Source: Halisarca cf. caerulea (taxonomy: Eukaryota > Porifera > Demospongiae > Chondrillida > Halisarcidae). From it: a DNA stretch of 22,500 bases. Location: assembly GCA_963170055.1 (NCBI GenBank), contig CAUJGJ010000397.1, forward strand, positions 1,030,001 through 1,052,500, in the 5' to 3' direction. Position numbers and translations under genes: made by a program. The notes under the pieces are model-generated. The model saw nothing but the letters and a program-made list of their open reading frames with translations, ran no database searches and was not told where the DNA came from. Of the stretch, positions 8,537-15,756 are shown in pieces (position 1 is the first letter of the stretch; each line of letters begins with the position of its first letter).

Positions 8537-11500
8537 TCAGGCCACCAGCTCAGCAGCTGTAAGATGCGTCCTCAATATCTGTACAGTGGAACACAGCACA
8601 GAGCGCTGCATCCCCGTAACGCTTTCCCACGCTTTAGCAACTCCGTACGGAGGTAGACGGCATAGGTCCTCGACCAAGTGGTTGGACACTACACCTAATG
8701 AGCCGAGGACCACCGGGACAATAACCACGGAATAACCGGGAAACTGCCTTCGGAGGTCTGCGCTAAGGGGGCCGTACTTGGACAACTTCTCACCACGCCG
8801 CTCTGTTTGTATAGAGTCCCAGGCCACTGCCATGTCAATAATGTACAGTTTCCTGGTCTCTTTATCCTGCAAGAGGATGTCAGGTCGATGGGCGACAATC
8901 TCAATGTCCGTGGGGATGGGTACGTCCCACAACACCTTAGCTCGCTCATTTTCGGTTACAGGAACGGGACTCACTTCCCACCATCTCAGCGGCACCTCAA
9001 ACCCATAATGCCTACAGATGTCGTAGTACACGACCTGCAAAGCCTTATTGTGCCTCTCCATATAGAGATTAAATCCCTTCTTCTTGCACTGGTTCAAGAT
9101 GTGCTTGATGGTCTCAATTCCCTCTCCACAGTGACGGCAGTGTGTTACGCCTGCCTGTTTCATGCAATTGGCCTTGAACGATCTCGTGTAAAGGCAGTCG
9201 TCCTGAGCGGCGATGATAAGGCTTTCCATTGTGCTTCGGAGCTGACCTTTGCACATCCACCGAAACGACAAGTCAACATTGAGAGACGTGTTTGAACGCA
9301 CGTCACTCAAGAATTTCCCCTGATGACTTTTGTGAGCAGCTCTAAGTTGCAACTGAGACATCTGAGCCTTCCGAAGTTCCCGAAGGATCCTCATCCGACC
9401 CGATGGAGGGTTAGCTGTCCACTCCACCTCACGTCCAGTCCCACGCAGGATCTTGCTTGCTGTTGGAAACAAGCTGAAGGTACTCTTCTCCGCCCACAGA
9501 AGTGAGTGCTTGCGCACTGCCTCCATGAGCGGATCCCGTGACGACACGAGATAGATGGCATGACTCACTATCTCCTGCTCCCAGACAAGCAGAAGGCTCT
9601 GGAGCCCCCTACCCCCCTGTGAGCGAGGAAGATACAGCCTCTCCGGGGAGGCGTTTAGATGGTGCGATTGATACCTGCGCAAGACCTTCCGTGTGAGAAT
9701 GTCCAGGCCCTGCAGCTCCTTCCTAGTCCACTTCACTGTCACAAAACAATACCTCAAAAGAGATACTGCCAAGGCGTTGGTGGCATCGACCTTGTTCTTG
9801 GAGTTAAGTTGCGACTTCCATATCTTATGGAGCCTCTTCCTATACTCGCAAATAACACGGTCCTTCACCAGTTTGTCGTCCATTTCAAACAACTGGTCAA
9901 TTCCGAGATACCTGTACGTATCCTGGGGTGACAAACACCGCATTGAATCAGGTTCCGGATCAGGGTTGTCAGGCCCCGGTAGTACTTTCCCCTTCTTCAA
10001 GTGTGCTGTCCCGCACTTCTTCAAGCCTAATTTCATGCCGACTGCACTCGCAACTCTATCCACTACAGATAGGGTCTCATTCAGAGCAGCTGGGTTCTCG
10101 GCATAAACTTTCAAATCATCCATGTATACCATATGCGATATGCTAATCTTCAGTGTGCTGCGTCTGATTCTGTACCCTGTGCTCTTCCCTAACGCATGCA
10201 ATAGAGGAAGAATGGACAAACAGAACAGAAGTGGAGACAAGGAATCCCCTTGGAACAGACCACGCTTGTAGGCAATTGGTCGTGTTCTTACAGTCCCCCC
10301 CTCCTGCCTAACCTCCATTACCGTTCTCCACTGTTTCTGCAGGCGACCGACACTGGCTTTCACCCACTCGGGTGCTGAGACGGTACTCAGCACCGAGTTA
10401 ACCCACTTGTGGGGAACTCTGTCGTAGGCCTTCTCGAAATCGATCCAGCCCACGCTCAGAGTCCGAGACCCCTTATACTTGGCGTCCGTGATCACCATCT
10501 TGTCCACAGCCAGACAGTCCACGCAACCTCTGGCCCCTTTCCTGAGAGCGCATTGCTCAACAGGGAGGATTCCAGTGGCTTCTACGTGAGCTGCAAGGCT
10601 GTCAGCCAGCACCGCAGTGGCAAACTTGTACTGGGTGTTAAGACAGGCTATGGGCCTGTAATTCCCAGGGTCCTCTTCCTCTCCTTTCCTCTTGGGGATC
10701 AGGACAGTTCTGCCCGTCACCAACCAATCTGGGAAAGGCGTCTCCGCGTTCAAAAGCTGCTCTGTCACCTTACACAGGGACCGAGTGGCTTCAGGAAACA
10801 CTTTCCACCAGAAGTTCACTATGCCATCTGGACCAGGGGCTGTCCATGGCTTGGCTTTCTTGACGATTTTCCGAAATCGTGCCAAGTCCAGGCATAGCTT
10901 GCTATCTGGTTGCAAGTCTCCTACTGAGGATTGCACTGTCCTCCTCCAGTCCTGAACTTCCGCATCTCTCTCATCAATGTGGCCTTCTCTCTCAAGGATG
11001 TCAGCCCAGAACTCCTCAACACGTCCCTTGGAAGGTGCGTGCCGAGGCAGATGGTCAGAGCGGTTCAGAGGGAACTGCCTCTGGGCGGTCCAGAGATCAT
11101 TCACCTGCTTAAACTCATGTCGCTCCCTCTTGCGCTTTTCTTGGGTCTTCCATACTCTGAGTTTCCCCAGTGTCTCCTCACGTTTCCCAAGGAGCCTCAA
11201 AAGGCCGAGAGTGTGAAACTCTCTGCGGAGTTTCCGCCTGATCCACCTTTGCCGCGGGGTGGCTGCCACCTTACTTCTTTGCCTCTTGATCTCGACATCT
11301 AGCCAGCTGATGAGCCGCCGAAACTTGAGGCCCTTCTCTCCTCTCCTCCGTTCCTCAAGCTTCGACTCGGGAGGCTTAGGGGGCCGCAAGGACACAGCCG
11401 CCGCATAGACCATGCAGTTCACTTCCAGCGGAGTCTTGGGTTTTACCCCCTTCATCCACTGGTCGATCGCTGCATGTCTATCAGCATCCACGCGTACCCC

Positions 11501-12136
11501 TCTCCATTTCGTGCTTCTTCTCCCTCTCAGGTTTCCACCCTGCCTCAGCAGCTGGCGGTAGATCCGATCTACCTTCTCTACTAACTCTCTCAGTTCAGGA
11601 TCAGAATCAAGTACATCCTCTTCTGGTTCGCCCTGAGTGTCTACAGGTCTACCTTCGGCAGGACCAGGGTCCTCCCTAGGCATCCCAGTATCACTTACGT
11701 CCGAGGAGGTGATGTTCAGGCCATCGCTCTCCATGTCCCCAGGCACAGAGATGGTGGGGAGAGAGCTCTCTTCCCCCTCGGTCGCAGCTACAGAACCAGC
11801 CATAGGCACTTGCGCCGTCTCATGCTTCTTCAGAGTTCTGACTCTCTTCATCAATGCATTTGCTGTGGTTGGGTACTCTGGATAGTGTGACCTCCAATTC
11901 TGAAGGAGCCTCTTGGCCACACCCAGTGACGGATCAGCTGAGCTAAGCCGGTACAGCTCCATCAGATGTCGATCTTTTGCACTAGTCCAGGTAATCCTAC
12001 TCTTCCTAGTCCGCGTTCCATGACTCTCTCTACCCCGTAAATCGGACAGCTTCAACGGGGTCAGCACCACCTGCACATCCCTTATCAAGGGACACCCTAC
12101 AGGCGAGGCGCACAAGGATGTGAAATTGCTCGGCAA
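8537..12136 (-). CDS. Single polyprotein of the RLE retrotransposon: DNA-binding, RT, zinc knuckle, endonuclease
   Basis: About 1199 codons without a break. Residues about 47-104: Myb/GATA-like tryptophan domain (RITWTSAKDRHLMELYR ... WRSHYPEYP), presumably target binding. 110-180: acidic linker. About 430-720: RT, with APGPDG (433-438), WIDFEKAYDRVPH (564-576), GLFQGDSLSPLLF (626-638) and catalytic YMDD (671-674). Then thumb (RYLGI near 742). Zinc knuckle C1000-X2-C1003-X8-H1012-X4-C1017. RLE: HRPDILL (1083-1089) and IIDMAVAWD (1099-1107), with lysines 1117 and 1120 downstream. The listed start is a TTG; the frame is open back to 12217 with no ATG, and the first ATG is residue 59, inside the N-terminal domain. 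Non-AUG or read-in initiation, as proposed for R2, is likely. Expected action: nick target DNA and prime reverse transcription from it. Confidence 0.9.
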   Translation of the reverse strand: MPSNFTSLCASPVGCPLIRDVQVVLTPLKLSDLRGRESHGTRTRKSRITWTSAKDRHLMELYRLSSADPSLGVAKRLLQNWRSHYPEYPTTANALMKRVRTLKKHETAQVPMAGSVAATEGEESSLPTISVPGDMESDGLNITSSDVSDTGMPREDPGPAEGRPVDTQGEPEEDVLDSDPELRELVEKVDRIYRQLLRQGGNLRGRRSTKWRGVRVDADRHAAIDQWMKGVKPKTPLEVNCMVYAAAVSLRPPKPPESKLEERRRGEKGLKFRRLISWLDVEIKRQRSKVAATPRQRWIRRKLRREFHTLGLLRLLGKREETLGKLRVWKTQEKRKRERHEFKQVNDLWTAQRQFPLNRSDHLPRHAPSKGRVEEFWADILEREGHIDERDAEVQDWRRTVQSSVGDLQPDSKLCLDLARFRKIVKKAKPWTAPGPDGIVNFWWKVFPEATRSLCKVTEQLLNAETPFPDWLVTGRTVLIPKRKGEEEDPGNYRPIACLNTQYKFATAVLADSLAAHVEATGILPVEQCALRKGARGCVDCLAVDKMVITDAKYKGSRTLSVGWIDFEKAYDRVPHKWVNSVLSTVSAPEWVKASVGRLQKQWRTVMEVRQEGGTVRTRPIAYKRGLFQGDSLSPLLFCLSILPLLHALGKSTGYRIRRSTLKISISHMVYMDDLKVYAENPAALNETLSVVDRVASAVGMKLGLKKCGTAHLKKGKVLPGPDNPDPEPDSMRCLSPQDTYRYLGIDQLFEMDDKLVKDRVICEYRKRLHKIWKSQLNSKNKVDATNALAVSLLRYCFVTVKWTRKELQGLDILTRKVLRRYQSHHLNASPERLYLPRSQGGRGLQSLLLVWEQEIVSHAIYLVSSRDPLMEAVRKHSLLWAEKSTFSLFPTASKILRGTGREVEWTANPPSGRMRILRELRKAQMSQLQLRAAHKSHQGKFLSDVRSNTSLNVDLSFRWMCKGQLRSTMESLIIAAQDDCLYTRSFKANCMKQAGVTHCRHCGEGIETIKHILNQCKKKGFNLYMERHNKALQVVYYDICRHYGFEVPLRWWEVSPVPVTENERAKVLWDVPIPTDIEIVAHRPDILLQDKETRKLYIIDMAVAWDSIQTERRGEKLSKYGPLSADLRRQFPGYSVVIVPVVLGSLGVVSNHLVEDLCRLPPYGVAKAWESVTGMQRSVLCSTVQILRTHLTAAELVA

Positions 12137-12217
12137 GCCAGCGTTCGTATCCTCCTGTGCGCACCTGGGATTACAGTCACCTAACGAGTTTCTCTTCAGT
12201 CTTCTTGTAATCCAGTT

Positions 12218-12384
12218 TTACGCCGGACCGGGGGATTAGCCCAAGACCGACGGGTAGCTGCTTTAGCGTTGCAATGGGAGTCCTTGCGGACGGGAGATTG
12301 TCCAGAGCAATCCGGTGGGAGTTGTCCCCGGCCTCACAGCCCCCCTCTAGGTGGGGACGGAACTACAGCCACCATGCACCACCT
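12218..12384 (-). promoter_or_regulatory. 5' UTR of the nested RLE retrotransposon with a strong hairpin
   Basis: Bases 12320-12329 (AGTTGTCCCC on plus) pair with 12353-12364 (GGGGACGGAACT) around a GC-rich loop, near the element's 5' end. Many RLE elements carry a self-cleaving HDV-like ribozyme at this position. I see the stem but could not confirm the nested double-pseudoknot or the active-site strands. Confidence 0.3.
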
Positions 12385-12911
12385 CAACCAGACCCTCCTC
12401 CACCTCAACAACTGCCCGGTTGCTCTGGAGAAGAAGAGGTATAATGAGAGACATGACAGCATACTCTCCAGAATCCACTAGTCACCTAGTCAATCATCTG
12501 CCGCAAGGGATGAACATCATGGCTGATCTTCCTGGAGTGGCGTACATCTTCCCACCCAATGTGGCACAGACTGAGGAGAAACCGGATATTGTGTTGTGGA
12601 ATGATTAGACAGTTCATCTTGTAGAGCTGACAGTTCCATTTGAGACTGGCATTGTGGAAGCTGCTGATCGCAAGCAAAAGAAGTACAGCCCCCTAGTTGT
12701 TTGTTGCAGGGAAAATAGTTTCAGAACCAACCTTGTTACTGTGGAGGTTGGGTCAAGGGGGTTTCTACATAGACATAGCCTCCATGGCTTGTACAACCTG
12801 GTGAAGGCCCCCCACAAGGACAAGCTGGCACTAGAAGAGGAGATGATCCGAAGAGCCATCTCAGGCTCTTTCCGTATCTGGTGCCTTCGCAACTGGCAGC
12901 ATCCTGATTGA
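12385..12911 (+). pseudogene. Endonuclease (RLE) C-terminus of the interrupted element
   Basis: Continues in frame from 8270: HLNNCPVALEKKRYNERHDS (end of zinc knuckle), then TAG at 12479-12481 with a frame change into HLPQGMNIMADLPGVAY, then the RLE core EKPDIVLWND, an in-frame TAG at about 12606, and VHLVELTVPFE, DRKQKKYSPLVVCC. The PD...E(L)TVPFE arrangement is the PD-(D/E)XK-like site. The frame ends at TGA (12909-12911). Confidence 0.75.
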
Positions 12912-13124
12912 CAATCTCTGTACCTTTGTACTATTACTTGTATTGTACTTGTTTATTGTTCATATCAGGAGGCCCAACTTGTACTGTGCATGTTTTTCCT
13001 TCAAAACATTTGGCAGTGTTGGGATCACCTCCCCCCACCTGTCTCCTTATTGCATGAGCTTCAGTTTTCTTTGTATGTTGTGGAGCTTGTTCAATAATTA
13101 TGGTTATTTGGTTAAAAAAAAAAA
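12912..13124 (+). other. 3' untranslated part and A-tract of the interrupted element
   Basis: About 200 bases of T-rich non-coding sequence after the endonuclease stop, ending in 11 consecutive A residues (13114-13124) that lead directly into GA repeats. I see no gene here. Confidence 0.6.
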
Positions 13125-13135
13125 GAGGGAGGGAG

Positions 13136-13184
<49 letters not shown>

Positions 13185-13463
13185 GGAGGGAGAAAGGGAG
13201 GAAGGGAGGGAGAGAGAGGTATGAAAGGTGCGTGTGTACGTGTGTGTGGGGGAGAGGAAGGGAGGGAGAAAAAGAAGGGGGAAGGAGGGAGAGAGAGGTG
13301 TGAGAGGTGTGTGTATATGTGTGTATGTGTGTACGTGTGTGGGGGAAGGGGAGGGAGAGAGTGAAGGAGGGAGGGAGAGAGAGGTGTGTGTATATATGTG
13401 TCTGTGCACCACGCACGCATGTGTGTCATGTGTAAGTGTGTATGTGTGTACATGTGTTCGTGT

Positions 13464-13534
<71 letters not shown>

Positions 13535-13545
13535 ATGTGAGTGTG
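13125..13545. repeat. (GA)n then (GT)n microsatellite, right side
   Basis: GA/GGGA-rich tract with a pure (GA)n core at about 13139-13178, mixed GA/GT with ACGTGTGTG units to about 13460, then pure (GT)n at about 13463-13532. It mirrors the (GT)n(GA)n tract at 6394-6650 on the other side of the retrotransposon. Frames through it are low-complexity artefacts. Confidence 0.9.
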
Positions 13546-13755
13546 CATGTGGTACTTAAAAGCAGCTTTGAAGCATTTTTGAATGCAAGAACTGCACTTC
13601 ATGTAACTATACACTTGACATAAGAGTTACACCCATGTGACTAACTTACTAGCTTACTACGAGCTTATTCTTGATATAGACATTACACTCGAATAAATTG
13701 ATTAATTCACTTGATACCTCTTCACTTGATACAAGGGTGGCACCCACCACCCGAA
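13546..13755. other. Non-coding stretch
   Basis: AT-rich sequence with repeated CACTTGATAC-type words (around 13700-13735). I see no gene, RNA or defined element. Confidence 0.4.
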
Positions 13756-13810
13756 CTAGGGGGTAAGGCGGCCTTTGGCCGCCTTCTCCCCTAGTAATAA
13801 TAATAATAAT
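13756..13810. repeat. GC-rich perfect hairpin followed by (TAA)n
   Basis: CTAGGGG...AAGGCGGCC, a TTT loop, then GGCCGCCTT...CCCCTAG: a 9-bp perfect inner stem and a 7-bp outer stem (13756-13794). It is followed by a short TAA repeat to about 13810. It looks like a bacterial terminator but lies in eukaryotic intergenic DNA, so it is more likely an end structure of a small mobile element. Confidence 0.6.
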
Positions 13811-13999
13811 CATCACTGGTCATAACCAAAACGGTCCTTGACCTCAGCAGAATAAATCATTGCATCCTGCAAGACAGCAGGCAAAGAGCCAGATAAAATA
13901 GTGCATAGTACAAGGTGAGACAAAACAATTAACTGAAAAACCACAAACAAGAATAGGAATGAACAACTACACCTAAACACAGGGAGCACAGCTATGCAA

Positions 14000-14430
14000 C
14001 ATTAATGGACAGATGACACACAAAGACTGATATTATAATGATTAGGCAGGAGGGGACTAATTTGCATGGCCTTATATATAAAATATGCAGTTTGATATAT
14101 AATAGATAGGTTGGGATTACACATTTAAAAGGTAAATTTGTCTATAGAGCACAAATAATTAAAGTAGGGGTTGATATTGGTGGCTAATTGCATGAGTGGA
14201 AACCTTAGATTGTGGTAGAATTTGCAATCAATTGAAGAATGTATTTTGTCTTTTATAGCCTGTGATTGACATAATGTACATAGTCTTTCGTTAACAGGTA
14301 TCGGGGCTTGCAGTGTCGGCCAGATTTATGATCAGATAAGCGGAATTTAGTCAAGGCTTGTCTAATCTTAGGATTAGAAATAGAATGTAGGTAGGGCTCA
14401 GACATTCTAATGTCCTTTATATATATATAT
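14000..14430 (-). mobile_element. LINE 3'-end coding fragment
   Basis: The minus strand reads PYLHSISNPKIRQALTKFRL then HKSGRHCKPRY. After one frame change near 14290 it gives VNERLCTLCQSQAIKDKIHS, IDCKFYHNLRFP, a stop (TAA) and more LINE-like text to about 14010. This is the post-RT region of many LINEs, where a C-X2-C...H...C knuckle closes the protein. RT itself is absent, so this is a remnant. The stretch 13811-14000 shows nothing further. Confidence 0.55.
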
Positions 14431-14439
14431 ATATACATA

Positions 14440-14520
14440 CAGTATAATCTCGTTAATTCAAACCTCCTCGGGCGGAGACTAAATGTTTGAAATATCCATA
14501 TATTTGAATTAGAAGAACAT
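14440..14520 (+). repeat. Possible terminal repeat of a pogo/Tigger-type DNA transposon
   Basis: CAGTATAATCTCGTTAATTC next to an AT/TA tract (target TA?) resembles CAGT-starting ends of Tigger/pogo elements. A pogo-type HTH remnant lies 550 bp downstream (14992-15344). No matching inverted end was found inside the window. Confidence 0.3.
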
Positions 14521-14642
14521 CATCAATATACAAGAAGAACATGTATGAGTAACATTTACTGTACTATCATAATGATAAAGCATAAAAGGTTGAAAATATG
14601 AAAATTAATACTGCATGAAGTTAATATTCAAACTTTTGTAAA

Positions 14643-14700
14643 CAAGTAATTCGAGTTAAAAACTCGTGGGGGCTGCCGCCCCACATGCTCGAATTACTTG
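14643..14700. repeat. Cruciform-like nested inverted repeat
   Basis: 13-bp arms CAAGTAATTCGAG (14643-14655) and its exact complement (14688-14700) enclose a second stem, GTGGGG...CCCCAC, around GCTGCC. The central CGAGTTAAAAACTCG is also self-complementary. Confidence 0.6.
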
Positions 14701-14766
14701 CAAAACATTGAAGGGTTAGTGCACAGCTGAACCTTCATTGAACATACTGTTTATTGTAACTGGGCG

Positions 14767-14814
14767 ATTGTTTTGAAAACAATTGCCATATTTGGCAATT
14801 GTTTTCAAAACAAT
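14767..14814. repeat. Perfect 21-bp inverted repeat, 6-bp loop
   Basis: Arms at 14767-14787 and 14794-14814 are exact reverse complements, and each arm is itself nearly palindromic (ATTGTTTTGAAAACAAT). AT-rich except for GGC/GCC at the loop. Could be a foldback element core or transcribe a hairpin RNA. Confidence 0.65.
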
Positions 14815-14894
14815 TCCTATAACTCATTTCTGTATAAATTCATACTTCTCTATTACTATTGTATAAATTCTCTATTATAAGACTTTTCTTCAAA

Positions 14895-14928
<34 letters not shown>

Positions 14929-14969
14929 CGGACGAGCGTTACACACCGGAAGTCCAAATGAAAACAATA

Positions 14970-14994
14970 TAGGGGCTGCCACAGGCAGCCCCTA
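14970..14994. repeat. Perfect 11-bp GC-rich hairpin with A-run
   Basis: TAGGGGCTGCC and GGCAGCCCCTA with an ACA loop, followed by AAAAATT. It abuts the point where the pogo-type HTH remnant is cut off (14992), and a (TA)n tract at about 14900-14928 lies just left. Confidence 0.6.
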
Positions 14995-15344
14995 AAAATT
15001 GGTCCAGTGTACTCTGTCTGGGCATTTAAAATCTTGAACGTCCAATCTTTCAGTGAGGTTTGCTGCCTTTGCTGCGATAATCGGTCCACTGATAGGGATG
15101 CTATCTCTTCGAGCTTCACGGAACCAACTGAGTAGAGCTTGTTCAACATCCTCAAAGCACCTGTTTCTTTGTCTTTTCCTTTGTCCACTCAATCCAGTGG
15201 CCAAAACTGTTGTCTCGATCTTCTCACGATTCTTTGTCCACATAGATAACGTGCTTAGTGTTGACTTCTTTTCTCCCCTATCCACTTCTTTCAGCGCCTT
15301 GATCTTCTCTTCAATTGAAGGGCCCAGAACCAGAGTGGTCTATC
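14992..15344 (-). pseudogene. pogo/Tigger/CENP-B-type transposase N-terminal fragment
   Basis: The minus strand reads SIEEKIKALKEVDRGEKKS (psq-like first HTH, partial), SMWTKNREKIE, then the CENP-B-type second HTH: CFEDVEQALLSWFREARRD, IPISGPIIAAKAANLTERL, DFKCPDRVHW. The text stops at WTNF with TAA. The DDE catalytic domain is missing. Such proteins bind transposon ends; this one is a remnant because only DNA-binding helices remain and no ATG starts it. Confidence 0.7.
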
Positions 15345-15379
15345 CCACTGAATACGATAAACAAGAAATGAACTACTAA

Positions 15380-15756
15380 AGTTATTGAATGAAAACAAAT
15401 TCTAGAGAAATACTGTACAACTGCTTTTTTGGTACATGATAGACATAGGTTTAAATTGTAATTTCATTTGCAAAACAAGTACCTACAAGTCAATTTCAAA
15501 AGGCTTTTATGCGCAATAAAATGTACTATTAGTTGCATGAATAAAACAAGTTAGATTCTTTGACTATAAATAATGTTTGCATATATGCATATATTTTGTG
15601 TATGATTGAACCATTCTTTACACTTCGAACCCTGAAACCAGCCATTTCTAGAGATATACAATGTATAGTGTTTAGTAGGCACAAAAAGCAAACATGAGAA
15701 AAGTGCAAATTAACGACAGTTAAAAAGACTGGAGTATAGCTGAATCATATGCTAAT
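15380..15756. other. Non-coding AT-rich stretch
   Basis: No reading frame or repeat of note. It would be the 3' flank of the DUF7869-type gene; no TTTATT (AATAAA on the minus strand) was seen close to its stop. Confidence 0.4.

Larger units (their letters stand above)
8271..12384 (-). mobile_element. Full-length RLE non-LTR retrotransposon (R4/Dong/Rex6-like), nested insertion
   Basis: 4114 bp bounded by CAACCAGACCCTCCTC at 8255-8270 and again at 12385-12400, a 16-bp target-site duplication. One long ORF, no LTRs and no poly(A) at the 3' end (8271 side); 3' UTR 8271-8536, 5' UTR from about 12218 to 12384. The ORF is intact and codon use is regular, so the insertion is recent compared with its broken host element. 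Clade assignment rests on the YMDD RT box, the N-terminal tryptophan-rich domain and the C-terminal RLE, and is tentative. Confidence 0.85.
6651..13124 (+). mobile_element. 5'-truncated RLE-type non-LTR retrotransposon (NeSL/R2-like), interrupted twice
   Basis: Pieces: RT palm and thumb 6655-7651, zinc-knuckle start 8163-8270, zinc-knuckle end and endonuclease 12385-12911, 3' untranslated part 12912-13113, A-tract 13114-13124. Between the pieces lie a 511-bp insertion (7652-8162) and a complete second retrotransposon (8271-12384). When the insertions and duplicated bases are set aside, the reading continues in frame at both points. RT upstream of a CCHC knuckle and a PD-(D/E)XK-like endonuclease is typical of the RLE group (R2, NeSL, CRE, R4, Hero); the exact clade is uncertain. 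The copy is dead. Confidence 0.8.

Noticed and set aside
8778..11885. Multiple plus-strand frames of 60-160 codons
   Set aside because: Antisense to the intact retrotransposon ORF; no domain signal of their own.
13100..13623. Glu/Arg/Gly-rich and Thr/His-rich reading frames
   Set aside because: Same reason: microsatellite translation on both strands.
14970..15000. Rho-independent terminator
   Set aside because: A hairpin plus A-run looks like one, but introns, LTR elements and microsatellites show eukaryotic DNA, and no bacterial gene is adjacent.
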